A stretch of DNA of 64,000 nt from Thereva unica (taxonomy: Eukaryota; Arthropoda; Insecta; Diptera; Therevidae): NCBI GenBank assembly GCA_949987705.1, contig OX465281.1:141222876-141286875 (forward strand), read 5' to 3'. The position numbers and the translations under genes are program-made. Shown piece by piece: positions 31,164 through 40,758 of this stretch (position 1 is the first letter of the stretch; each line of letters starts with the position of its first letter). The notes under the pieces are model-generated. The model saw only the letters and a list, made by a program, of their open reading frames with translations, was not told the origin of the DNA and made no database searches.

Positions 31164-32741
31164 TTAAGATAGTAATCTTCCCTGGTATATCTCTAAAATC
31201 ATTTTGAGACGAAAATAGTTCATATGTTGCTGTGAGAAAGTTATCTCACGATCTCTAGTAATGTACTCGGCAAACATGCAGCTAAAAACGCCACAATCAT
31301 TGCCATTCATCTGTTTTGGAACGTTTTTAACGCTTTCTTTAACGAAATCGGACGTGTCGAAACTCTCATTTCGCTTATCTAATGATTCTTCCTTAATATA
31401 ATTATCGAGGGCTTCCAATACTTTTGGGTTCGGTATGCCTCTTGAATCGTAATATTTAATATATTTATCTCTTAAGTGAATGATTGCCATGCACCAATGT
31501 ACATCGCCAATATGGACAGGTACAGGGAGAATGTCATATGAGAATATATCAACTTTACGAGTCCATCGACTCACAGAACTATAACCAAAATTCATAAGCT
31601 TTGTAGCAAAGAACGTGTTCATTGCGTAAACACGTGGAAGACCTGAGTTACGTTGTTCTGAACGTTCGGTTAAGAGATCCATGTAGAAGTTGATAACCTT
31701 ATCGTTCAACCAGTTCCCGTCATTGAGACTTAAAATGTCTTTTCGCGTTATTTGCATATTAAATTTTCTAATTAGTACTTCGTCTCCGGATCCTCCATGC
31801 GTAGCTTTCTTAATCAAAGCACGATGGTCTGAGGTCAACTCCGGGAATTCGTCTGATTTCCTAGCGTTTTCTTCCTTTTTATCGTTTTCCTTATTCTCAT
31901 CACCGTCTAAATTGGTGATTTGCGGAATTTTCTGTTTAAATTTTTGTTTCCCAAAACGCGGCGTTAGTTTATTTCTTTTACCTTCTTTCCTAAATATAAC
32001 TTCATGTATTTCCCTTTGCTCAGGATCCTTCCTTGATTCATATAACTTATCTATTTTATTGTTACTTACATTTTCTAATTGGTTTTGAACAGAAGGATAT
32101 GGCTCTGACTGATATTCGTTCAGTTTTATTGAGTATTCATGTTCTCGTTCCCTTTCCATTTCACGTTCTCTCTGTTGTGTAGCTTCTAAATTAACATCTA
32201 TTAATATTTTAGGCTTGTACATATTTTCACGTTCCTTTTTGAGCCGCTCAAATTCTTGAGTAGGGTTGTCATATTCTCTACTAAATATTCTATTCCCTAA
32301 TTCTTCTAATTCTTCCTGCACTTCGTCCCTATCTTTTGCATCTTGATCTGCTTCCCGGCCCCTATCTGTCAACCTTCGTTGTAATTCTCGTCCCTTATAA
32401 TATTTTGGATCATCACGCTCATCATCATAGTCTTCGAGAAATTCTTTTAAACGTTTGGCTTCCTTTTCCCTTTCCTCTTCTCTCATAAGCTCTTTTTCCC
32501 GTTCCTTTTCATATTCTTTTGCTTTCCTTCTTTCCCTGATATCCCAATTTCGTAGTCTCTCCTGATAAGCCGTTTCTTTATCTCTAGCCTTTTTGTCGGC
32601 CTTTTTTGTTTCTGGCTGTTCGTTATACTCGAAACTGACGTGGTTTAATTCAATATGCTCGGAAGGCAAACAACGTTCTACTTTCAGAGGTTGTTCAACA
32701 TAGAGTATTTGCTCTTGGTCGGATTCGTTGCTGATTTCCAT
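31164..32741 (-). CDS. Viral pol linker / RBM25-like / SENP-Ulp1 SUMO protease fusion
   Basis: 525 uninterrupted codons. Residues 1 to about 44 continue the errantivirus protease-RT linker in frame. About 47-178 match the ER-rich central region of the splicing factor RBM25 (AAYQERL-type start, KEAKRLKEFLEDYDD and RDDPKYYKG at 96-117). Residues 179-297 are charged and unassigned. Residues 298-525 form a full SENP1/Ulp1-type cysteine protease with RKDILSL, NWLND, RWTRKVDIF, His415, Asp432, Gln477 and Cys483 (NGNDCG), plus the family C-terminus ITFSQQHM...EIYQGRLL. SENPs cleave SUMO precursors and remove SUMO from targets, usually in the nucleus. No intron is present, so capture through spliced mRNA is likely. 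It occupies the place of RT-RNase H-integrase. The N-terminal RRM and C-terminal PWI domains of RBM25 are missing. Confidence 0.93.
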   Translation of the reverse strand: MEISNESDQEQILYVEQPLKVERCLPSEHIELNHVSFEYNEQPETKKADKKARDKETAYQERLRNWDIRERRKAKEYEKEREKELMREEEREKEAKRLKEFLEDYDDERDDPKYYKGRELQRRLTDRGREADQDAKDRDEVQEELEELGNRIFSREYDNPTQEFERLKKERENMYKPKILIDVNLEATQQREREMEREREHEYSIKLNEYQSEPYPSVQNQLENVSNNKIDKLYESRKDPEQREIHEVIFRKEGKRNKLTPRFGKQKFKQKIPQITNLDGDENKENDKKEENARKSDEFPELTSDHRALIKKATHGGSGDEVLIRKFNMQITRKDILSLNDGNWLNDKVINFYMDLLTERSEQRNSGLPRVYAMNTFFATKLMNFGYSSVSRWTRKVDIFSYDILPVPVHIGDVHWCMAIIHLRDKYIKYYDSRGIPNPKVLEALDNYIKEESLDKRNESFDTSDFVKESVKNVPKQMNGNDCGVFSCMFAEYITRDREITFSQQHMNYFRLKMILEIYQGRLLS

Positions 32742-33124
32742 TGTACTATGCCACTCAATAGCCTTATATAGTCCTTCAGAGATAATCAGTTGGGGTTTTA
32801 GGATTGTGTTCCTAAGGAAAATTTCTCCGTTTCTTACGTCAACAGGAAGTTTAACTATTGCTTTAGAGTGGGGTGGTATAATGTGTTTGCCGGAACTGAA
32901 ATTAGGTTTCTACTTTAAGGGGATTTTTGCATTTCTGGTTATGAGGGCCTTTTCTACTAGGTCAATTTTACCGCCTAGCTTGGTAAGATCGCCAAGTCCT
33001 AACAGACCGTCGAAGTACCCATGAAATTTGAAAATATAAAATTGTATTTCGCCGGAGTCATTAAATTCTGTAAATATTGGAAGGGTGACTGTTTTATCAA
33101 TTTGGTATTTGCCTAATACAGTGT
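32742..33124 (-). pseudogene. Errantivirus protease C-terminus and linker, broken
   Basis: The sequence between the protease fragment and the fusion ORF is readable as errantivirus polyprotein in the same frame as the fusion. An in-frame TAG lies near 32910, in place of a usual Tyr. Because the fusion's Met at 32741 is simply the next ATG in this pol frame, the captured gene was probably expressed as part of Gag-Pol originally. Confidence 0.75.
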
Positions 33125-33607
33125 TTATTGTTTTGGGTTCGCATCAGTAGGGAAAACAAATTCTGGGTTGATGAACGACGATGAAGCTCCTGTATCTATC
33201 AAGAACTTCAGCGGCCGTCCGAAAGGGCTTGCTATGTTGATGTAAGCAAGTGTTGTACCATGCGTATTGACGTCTAGGTAACCTATTGGTCCCTCAAGGC
33301 ATCTATAGGATTGTGTCTCGGGACTCAATGGGTGCTCTTCGTAATATTGATCTAAGTTCTGCTGGTAAGATCCCTTTTCAAGTGGAAGGTAATTCGTGTC
33401 TTTTATGTCTTCGTTTATATTGTGAATTTCCTCAGCAAAGTATTTTGGGAATCCGCTGGAACGAGAAGGTTTATACGAGAAGGAATTATTCTGTGGGTCC
33501 CTGGATTGGTTGAAAGCGGTTCGTTGTCTTAAGTGAGAATTCCCAGAACTAGTATCCATCGGTTCTGGTGGAGGTAACCTAGGTGGGTTTGTTCTTCGAT
33601 CAAACAC
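33125..33607 (-). pseudogene. Errantivirus protease fragment
   Basis: 161 codons directly follow the gag amber codon in the same frame. A Pro/Asn/Gln-rich N-terminal half precedes an aspartic protease core with the DTGASSSF active-site segment near residue 138. A single-base loss near 33130 makes the frame stop at 33125. The frame opens with GTG, not ATG, consistent with expression as an extension of gag. In an intact virus the protease would process Gag and Gag-Pol. Confidence 0.85.
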
Positions 33608-33610
33608 GTT

Positions 33611-34660
33611 CTAATTAAAATTAGGGTTTCTGAAATTGTTATGGTTCTGATTGTTTCTATAGTTATTAAAATTCTGATTCGGATTCTTGAAAAAGGGCCT
33701 CGAAATTTGATTGTTAAATCCTTGTGAGGTATTAAATTGTTTATGAGGAATACGAGGTGAAAATTTAAAGTTGGTTAGTTGTAAATTTGCAGAATTGTTA
33801 TGCTTTTGATTCTTATTAAATTTAGGATAGTCTGAAAGTGGGTTTGATTTCATATAGGAAATATTTTGCTCTTTAATGCAATAGGATAGAGCTAAGGGTA
33901 GAGAATCCGGTCTCATCGCTCGGATCATCGACCCCAAGGGTTCTCTAATCCCCGTTAGAAAAGCATTCAAACACATTTCGGCGTATAGTTCTTTTTTCGC
34001 TTTAATTACGGAATTTTCTGTCTCGTGAATTAATATATTGTTATTAAGGGTAGCCTGTATTTCAACTACCTCGCTGTAGAATGTTTCTATATTTTTATTA
34101 TTTTGCCTAATCGAATGTAGGTCTCTAATTAGTGATGTTTCTGTTCGTTTGTCGGAGTAGTGTAACGTTAGATTGTTCTTTATGTCCTCCCAAACAAGAG
34201 CAGTGCCGTATAAATTCAAAACTTCGTTTGCTTCCCCTTCGATTTTATTTCGTATTGCACGCATTAAAATTAGGGAATAGGGTGTACCGTCAATTGCTTT
34301 TAAATATTTTAAAATTTCTTCTACATTGTTGAAGAATTCGTGAAGTAGTCTAGGATTTCCATCGAATCGTGGAAGATCCTTGATCACATCAGGAATCCTT
34401 AACGAATTAAAAACATCTGTGGGCGAAATTGATGCACTCGCGGAAGGGGCAAATTGTGCAGGGTTAATATTATTAGTAGCCATTTCACTAATAGACTCGA
34501 TTTCACTTTCCAAATTTATATTGGGAACACTAATATTTAAATTAATACTTAAATCTTCTTCACTATTTATATTTTCCGGAATAGAGCTTAAACTTTTAAA
34601 TAGCCTATTAATTTTTTTTGGATAGGGCCAAAGGGAAGGGTTCTTTGCAAATTTTTTCAT
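33611..34660 (-). CDS. Errantivirus gag
   Basis: 349 codons from ATG at 34660. The central part (LPRFDGNPRLLHEFFNNVEEI near residue 95, then SLIRDLHSIRQ and the FLTGIREPLGSMIRAMRP block near 230-250) is the capsid-like region of gypsy-type errantivirus Gag. The C-terminal third is a basic, Asn/Gln/Phe-rich tail lacking CCHC knuckles, which is normal in this group. The protein would package genomic RNA. It ends in TAG (33611-33613), and the following protease codons remain in the same frame. Most errantiviruses use a frameshift here, so this amber codon is either a readthrough site or a mutation. Confidence 0.9.
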   Translation of the reverse strand: MKKFAKNPSLWPYPKKINRLFKSLSSIPENINSEEDLSINLNISVPNINLESEIESISEMATNNINPAQFAPSASASISPTDVFNSLRIPDVIKDLPRFDGNPRLLHEFFNNVEEILKYLKAIDGTPYSLILMRAIRNKIEGEANEVLNLYGTALVWEDIKNNLTLHYSDKRTETSLIRDLHSIRQNNKNIETFYSEVVEIQATLNNNILIHETENSVIKAKKELYAEMCLNAFLTGIREPLGSMIRAMRPDSLPLALSYCIKEQNISYMKSNPLSDYPKFNKNQKHNNSANLQLTNFKFSPRIPHKQFNTSQGFNNQISRPFFKNPNQNFNNYRNNQNHNNFRNPNFN

Positions 34661-35045
34661 ATAGGGAAATAATGATCAAAGAGAAAATAATTCAATATTC
34701 GACTTACATATGTCCAATAATTATTATGTATTTCATCGTCCTGAGTCCTTTTTCGATAGGTGTCTAGAGTTGAAACTCTCCGGTCCAACGGTGTGTTGCT
34801 GCAACTGGTTTTCCGCCAGAATATGAGATGCTGATGAGGAAACCACTCAAAGCACTTCAAAAACACTCCCGAATATCTCTAATCTTTACTATTATCTCGA
34901 AAAAAGTTTCGGTAATCCGCCGTATTATTTTCAAAACAATATAATTGTATTTTCACTTTCGGTAAACCGCCGTTAGTTAAAAAATTATTACAGATTATGT
35001 AGATATTGATGGATAGGACCGCACACCTATCCTACCGACTGCGCC
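34661..35045 (-). other. Errantivirus leader with primer binding site
   Basis: 385 bp between the 5' LTR and gag. The minus-strand sequence TGGCGCAGTCGGTAGGAT directly follows (and overlaps by one base) the LTR at about 35027-35046. This resembles the tRNA-Ser-type primer sites of insect errantiviruses. A direct repeat of 'tttcggtaa.ccgccg' occurs around 34908 and 34957. No gene is seen. Confidence 0.7.
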
Positions 35046-35346
35046 AAATATACTTTTCGGACTCGGATAATTAATAAAAAAAACAATTTAGACCGAATAT
35101 TAATTTATTACAGTTGTTATCTATTCAAAAGCTTCTATAAAACTGAATTTATTTCTTAAATCTATTTTATATTAAACCTAGCTTAAAAATAATTTCCCAT
35201 GCTCGGATTCTGGGTATTCCTAGTCAGCGTCTACAACGCCGGATGCGTGTTGCAATTTAACCCCTTTACCTGGATCGTGGAAACTTGGGGTTGACGACAT
35301 CTTATGTGGTGGAACGTGGAGATGGGGCTAAATGGCATCGGTAATT
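35046..35346 (-). repeat. Errantivirus 5' LTR
   Basis: 301 bp, near-identical partner of 29183-29484. On the minus strand it starts AATTACCGATGCC and ends GTATATTT. It would carry the promoter of the provirus. Confidence 0.92.
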
Positions 35347-35350
35347 CGCG

Positions 35351-35923
35351 TTCGTAATTCGCGGCCGTAATGGGGGTATTATTTAGAAGATTTTTAGCTT
35401 CTCCAGACAGGTGTGCTTTCAAATACTGCATTTTATGCACAGGCGATACATGGTCGTTGTTGTGGACTAACGATAAAAACATGTCATAGAATGGGGTCCA
35501 CGATAGATCTCCAGAAAAAGTTGGGAGCGATATCTTTGGGAGCCTAATATCATCATTTCTCGAATGGACATGGACAACCGTCGCTGTGTTATCTTCATCT
35601 ATTTTAACCGTACTTTCTTTGCTAGGGTGATCACGTTCGGATTCCGTTATAATTTTCGTATGCGCGTCGATGTAAAATTCTTCAAAGTTGGAATATACTT
35701 CGTTTACGAAATAACCTTTGGTTTCCTGATCCTCGTCGGTAGCTGCCAAAACAATCTCTCGATGGCGTTTTTTGAACTCTCTCCAATAATCTTCTAGTTT
35801 GTCCAAACGAGTTTTATAATATAAACTTCGCGCGCGTCGTTCTGCGCCATCTTTACCGTAATTACGCATAAAAGTTTCCGTGTCAGTTATAACTAAATTT
35901 TGCAATTTAATTAAGTCCTCCAT
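35351..35923 (-). pseudogene. BEL/Pao 1 gag N-terminal part
   Basis: Starts with ATG at 35923. About 190 codons show the DUF1759-type BEL/Pao gag: a charged helical N-terminus, then LPKISLPTFSGDLSWTPFYD near residue 127 and AHLSGEAKNLL near 170. The frame is interrupted by the errantivirus at its CGCG target and resumes at 29182. Confidence 0.88.
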
Positions 35924-36698
35924 GCTTACGGACTTGGTTATAATAAATATATAAATTATGGAACGAACTCACCCAGAAAATGCCTTTGACCCTGTTGACC
36001 TTCGTTATATGTATTCCGACCTTATGGCTGTCTTCAACTTCCTTGCACAAATTTGTTACTCCAAAATGATATCACTCCTTGAGTTCTTATTCACACTTTA
36101 TTTAATCGGGTATAAATGTATGTACATACGCACTAAATTTATTGTTGACCCGTGATAACGCACACCGTTAATTAAACAAAGGTTCACTAGACGGCTTTCG
36201 AATTTAATCACGACCAGCTTCTTTAGGTTTAGATCATCACGCAAATTTAAAATTTCATTTAAATTTTGATTAGCACATGCTATTCTAGAATTCACTATAA
36301 CTGATCTTTTAAACATTTATACGCATGAATTCAATTGATTAATCGCCCGTGATTGCATATAGCGGGAAAGGTTCACTATACAACTTCAAATTTGACTACG
36401 ACCACGGTCTTTTAAACCACAAAGGGACCTTTAAAATTAATTTTAATCGCGATTAACACATCGCACCTTAGTTAATTTCGATTTGGATTCTCACACGTTT
36501 GATTTTTATATTCCGGTTACCGTTCACACGCATGAAAATGGTTCACTTCAATAAGAATTCTCTAGAACTTATTTCCGTTAGATTTCACTGTAATTCCAAC
36601 TGATTTCAAGGTGATCTTAAGCACACATGTTCATTTTTCTAATTTTTCAAACTAAATTTCCACAATTTCCACTAATTATTATCCGGCTCGAAGGACCA
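35924..36698 (-). other. BEL/Pao 1 5' untranslated region
   Basis: About 775 bp between the 5' LTR and gag. A primer-binding-site candidate begins one base inside the LTR junction. Two degenerate ~60-bp direct repeats ('ggttcactaga' at 36180 and 'ggttcactata' at 36370) are visible. No ORF is supported. Confidence 0.65.
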
Positions 36699-37722
36699 TG
36701 AAAAGATTTCTCACAAAAAAAGAAAAGAATTTAGCCGTTCCTTTCGATTTCAATCCGTTTATTATCACTCAATTCAATCAATTTCACAAATATTCGATTT
36801 CAAAAATTCATAATCCGCTAATCTGTTCAATCTTTAAATCCTAGCATTTAACAAATGTTCTACCGACTAATTCAAATTTAATTCACTTTAAGTTTTAACA
36901 CCAAATTACTCAAATTAGACAATAAATTCAAATCTATTTCACTTCAAGTTCTAACAATTAATAACTCTCTGTTCAAATTCACCACCTTCACCTTGACGCT
37001 GGTTTGATTCCAATTTTAAATTTTGCCACTTGATTTCTACCATTTAGATTTCCACCGTCACGACCGAAATTTTCTCTCGAATCCGAATCTTACAACCGGT
37101 GTCCCTTTTTAAGTACTGGGACTTAGAAATTTCTAGTCGCTTTTTCAGTTATTTTCCCAGTTTTAGTTTTCCGTTTTACCTTTTGTTTTTCCCTCTTAAT
37201 ATACAGAGGTATATATATTTTTCTCATGTTTTTCTCTCTCTATCGTTCCGTTCTGTCTCGGTCTCCACAAGTGGTTCGTGTCTCCGGTAACGACGTTTTA
37301 GTGCGTTAATACGCGATCAAACTCAAGTGTCAAAGTCACTGTGGGAAAGTTTGTTTTCATTGTGAAGTGTTGTTATTTTTAAGTTGTAATTACAATATGT
37401 GTTTAAATGTTATTCTAAATGTACTAGGTAAGTAAATAATGTTTCGTGTTGTCTATCCAAATATTATATAAAATAACTATCCTTTCCTACAATTAAGTAA
37501 ATTAATATAAGATCTAATCTTACTTTCTTAACCTATACTGTCTCTAAATTCATTATTGAAAATTCTAATTATGTTTTTCTTTTTAGCTATATCTATATTA
37601 GATGTCTCTTCCTGGGTGGAACGTCTTCCGGTTGCCATTAGATAAGTAGTTTCTTGTTGATATGTATTTTCTTGGTGCTTTGTTTTGATTTCTTTTTAGG
37701 CGCTGTGACCAAGTATCCAACA
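36699..37722 (-). repeat. BEL/Pao 1, 5' LTR
   Basis: 1,024 bp with TG...CA ends. It contains the extra 38-bp 'ttttctcatgtttttctc'-type segment missing from the other LTR. A CTATG duplication follows at 37723-37727. Confidence 0.9.
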
Positions 37723-38090
37723 CTATGTATTATGTATTATGTACTATTTATTTTGGACTATATACTACCTACTATATACTATCAACTATGTTTGTACTAT
37801 GCACAAGGTATAATGTACTATGTATAATCTGCTATGTACTAGGTATTATGTACTTTGCATTACGGACTATGTGCTATTTACTATGAATTATGTACTATGA
37901 ACTATGTACTATGTACTTTATACTATGTATTATGTACTATTTATTTTGGACTATATACTACCTACTATATACTGTCAACTATGTTTTATGTGCTATGTAC
38001 TATGCACAAGGTATTATGTACTATGTATAATCTTCTAGGTACTAGGTATTATGTACTTTATTGCGGATTATGTGCTATTTACTATGAGCA
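37723..38090 (+). repeat. TATGTAC-type minisatellite, right fragment
   Basis: Continuation of the 22652-23323 array across the BEL/Pao insertion, with the 'gcattacggactatgtgct' anchor at 37857 and a diverged one near 38060. Confidence 0.88.
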
Positions 38091-38450
38091 CAATTTCCAA
38101 AATTAGTCCGCCTTTTTGAATTTTAAAAATTTAACCACAAATTTGTCATTTGGATCCCTCAAAACCCGCCGACACTAATTTTCAGCACAATCGGTGCACA
38201 ATTGCCAAAACTAGTCCGCCATTTAGAATTTTAAAATTTTAACCACAAATTTGTCATTGGGTTCCTCAAAATCCCCTGACTCTAATTTTCAGTACAATCG
38301 GAACACAATTGCCAAAACTAGTCCGCCATTTTGAATTTTAAAATTTTAACCTCAAATTTGTCATTTAGATCCCTCAAAACCCCCCGACACTAATTTTCAG
38401 CACAATCGGAACACAATTGCCAAAACTAGTCCCCCATTTTGAATTTTTCT
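38089..38450 (+). repeat. ~105-bp tandem repeat, about 3.4 copies
   Basis: The words 'actagtccgcc' (or attagtccgcc) and 'ttaaccacaaatttgtcatt' recur near 38100, 38210, 38317 and 38425. Copies are 80-90% alike by eye. The wording ('ccattttgaatttt', 'ccctcaaaaccc') recalls the internal repeats of the Helitron-like elements in this window. Confidence 0.8.
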
Positions 38451-38814
38451 TCTTTCTGCCATTTTGGCCGCCATACCCCCCATATTTTTTTCATATTATG
38501 CTCTTTATATGAATGATTCTCCAAAAAAATGGCAGGATCATATAAAATTGGAGTGTCTATATCTATATTGAAGCGGAATAATTGTTAGCTTTAATTGTTT
38601 TTTAGAACAATTGACAAAATTAATTGCAATTGATAAATTAATTGCAATTGATTTAGTTCTAATATACAATTAACACTGATTAATCCAAATAAATTAATTG
38701 TGGGGTGCAAATAATAGTTCAATCGCAATTAATTTTAATTGCAATTAAATTAATCGCAATTAATTTTTTAATCAATTAATTAATTGATTGAAAATTTAAT
38801 TGATTAATGCCCAA
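38451..38814. other. AT-rich low-complexity block
   Basis: No gene. From 38570 onward it consists largely of 'aattgcaatt' and 'taattgatt' words. Confidence 0.6.
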
Positions 38815-39300
38815 CACTGCCTGAGCCCATAATTGCTCAATTACATTTAAATCCGGAGACTGCGGTGGGGTGTCAAGCACATGTGAACACTTGAGCAATA
38901 ACCATATTCGAACATTTAAAGCCTTATGCTTTGGATCGTTATCCTGGTAGAATGCAAAACAGTCATCTATACCCAGATATTGTGCACTTTTTATAACATG
39001 ATGCGTCAAAATCTCTAAATACACCCATTGGTCCGTAATACCATTAATAATGTGAAGATTTCCTAGCCCTGCGGCTGACATACATCCCCACATCATGACC
39101 GATCCACCGCCATGCTTCATTGTTGGTTTTACATTTTTGATTTTGTATTCTTCATTAGGCTTCCGCCAAAAGTTGAAGAGGTTGAATTTACTTTGATCAC
39201 TGAAGAGCACTGTTTTCCAAAATGAATTTTTTTTAGTTTTATGACGTTTCACGAGGTCTAATCTTTTAATTTCAAGAGTTAACCCTTCTAGCACAGAAGG
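38815..39300 (-). pseudogene. Tc1-type transposase, C-terminal fragment
   Basis: About 165 codons cover the DDE catalytic domain: LFSDQSKFNLF (first Asp), HGGGSVMMWGCMSAAG, YQDNDPKHKA (second Asp) and PPQSPDLNVIEQLW (Glu), with Tc1-like spacing. The DNA-binding N-terminus is missing at about 39300. The C-terminus runs into the AT-rich block right after the Glu motif. No terminal inverted repeats can be recognised. The intact triad in a truncated frame shows a relatively young fragment. Confidence 0.88.
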
Positions 39301-39430
39301 CGCACTTTTCAGCTAAGCATGAAAATCTATATATACATACACACACATACATATATAAATATATATATGTATATATATACATATATAGAGTTTCCCTTCT
39401 AACGCAGAAGGCGCACTTCCCAGCAGGGCT
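39282..39430. repeat. Direct repeat pair flanking a TA/CA microsatellite
   Basis: A ~31-bp segment ('cccttctagcacagaaggcg' type) at 39282-39312 recurs with a few changes at 39393-39425. Between them is a (TA)/(CA)-rich microsatellite. It could be replication slippage around the microsatellite or a relic of target duplication. Confidence 0.55.
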
Positions 39431-40758
39431 GAGAAATATTTACCACTGCCGTGGCTCAGCTGAGACATGCAAACATAAAAGATTAAGTACCAGTAAAAAT
39501 TGCATGCAAAACACATAAACAGTCATGAGACAACAAATAGCCTCCTTTTAAGCAGGTCTTTGTTAGTGCTCACGCTAAAAACATTAATATTTTTATTTAC
39601 ATTAATGAACATGCGATTAACAGGCTCAAATCGGCCATAATTTGGTGTTAGAGTATCGCGTATTTTACCTAAAATATCAAAATCTTATTTAATTTTTTTT
39701 CCGGGCGGGAACTTTTCGTTGGCCATGGAAGGCGACGAAATTAATGTATGCAAGTTCCCTTTATTAGATTCCATTTTCCTTTTTTTTTTAACTAGAAACC
39801 ATATCCTTCATCTTAAACATTCTTTGTTCATGTAATAGGGTTTATTTCTTACTAAGTTTTTTTTTATGTAACAAGCCTGCTTATTAACTAGGTACTTACT
39901 CTGGGCCCATCTAACAATAGCGTATAGATATTTTTTTTTATTTTTTTTTATGCATGCATTATGGCTAAATTAATTGAAGGAATTTAATCTACAAAAATAT
40001 GTATAAATTTGGATAATAATAGATTTGAATAATAAATAAATAAATATCAATAGTTAACAAATAATTATTAAATACATGTATGTATATATATTATTTTAAA
40101 AGCTTAGCTGTAAGTCCCGCGTTGGTCGAAGTGTTGCTGGGAGTCCCCCGTTGGTTAGTTGAATTGTTGCTGGGAGTCCCACGTTGGTTATGTTAAAATG
40201 TTGATTATTTTCCTGTTGTTTTGCAGGATATTATCTTTCGCAGGTTATTTTAGATAGCAAGTTTAAAGCAACTATCTTTTCTTCACATGTATTGGACGGT
40301 GGGTTAACATCATATATGTCCTTGCTTCGCTAGTGCAAACTCGTATTTGGTGCACAAATTTAGGTTTAATTTATTACTATTTTACTATAATTGGTGTGGA
40401 ACACTATTCGTATACTATAAACAATTTATCTTTTCTTTAAACTTTTACTAATTTTAATTTCTTTTTTAGGTTGGAAACTTCGACCTCTCAAAATTCGGTC
40501 TTCACACCCTGACCCCTAGTACTAGAAGAAGGATCGGTTTCCTGTCTCTTCGCCACGCGGCAGTTTTCGAAGAAAAATGGAATTTCGGATTTCCGCTGTG
40601 TTCTAGCCTTACAGGTTTATAATTGATTAGGTATTTAATTGTTAGGTCTGATTAAAATAAATTTTTGTGATATTTATGTCCGATTTGTTATTATTTAATT
40701 TTGAAATATTTGTACTGAGTTTACTTTGAAATAATTTTGGATTTCATTATGATGTCAT
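39431..40758. other. Gene-free stretch with a small GTCCCxCGTTGGT repeat
   Basis: No coding region can be supported. At about 40107-40195 the phrase 'gctgggagtccc.cgttggtt' is repeated about three times at ~40-bp spacing. A pyrimidine-rich tract ending in TTTTTAG precedes 40470, but the sequence after it matches no exon I recognise. Confidence 0.45.

Larger units (their letters stand above)
29183..35346 (-). mobile_element. Errantivirus provirus with pol replaced by captured host sequence
   Basis: Minus-strand order is 5' LTR, primer binding site, gag, protease, a chimeric RBM25-SENP frame, env, polypurine tract, 3' LTR, all within 6,164 bp and bounded by a CGCG duplication. Reverse transcriptase, RNase H and integrase are absent from the whole interval. 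The provirus could therefore only have moved with enzymes supplied by a complete relative. Gag-protease and env carry lesions; the captured frame does not. It is inserted in gag of BEL/Pao 1 in the same orientation. Confidence 0.93.
23324..37722 (-). mobile_element. BEL/Pao retrotransposon 1, split by an errantivirus
   Basis: The two LTRs of about 1 kb, a 5-bp TSD and gag-protease-RT-RNase H-integrase in a single polyprotein order on the minus strand identify a BEL/Pao element. Without the nested 6.16-kb errantivirus it would be about 8.2 kb. A primer-binding-site candidate (TGGTCCTTCGAGCCGG on the minus strand) directly follows the 5' LTR. A purine-rich tract (AAGGCGGGGAGCA) directly precedes the 3' LTR. 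Stops and frameshifts in the coding region make it inactive. Confidence 0.93.

Noticed and set aside
31690..32088. Plus-strand 132-codon ORF rich in Ser/Phe
   Set aside because: Reverse complement of the Glu/Lys/Arg-rich fusion ORF; the composition is explained by that.
31164..32741. RBM25-SENP ORF as an ordinary host gene lying under the provirus
   Set aside because: It starts in viral pol sequence in the same frame, lies between viral protease and env, and is intronless; a host gene would not be bounded this way.
40440..40620. Pyrimidine tract plus AG as the acceptor of a host exon
   Set aside because: The following sequence has no sustained reading frame or recognisable protein.
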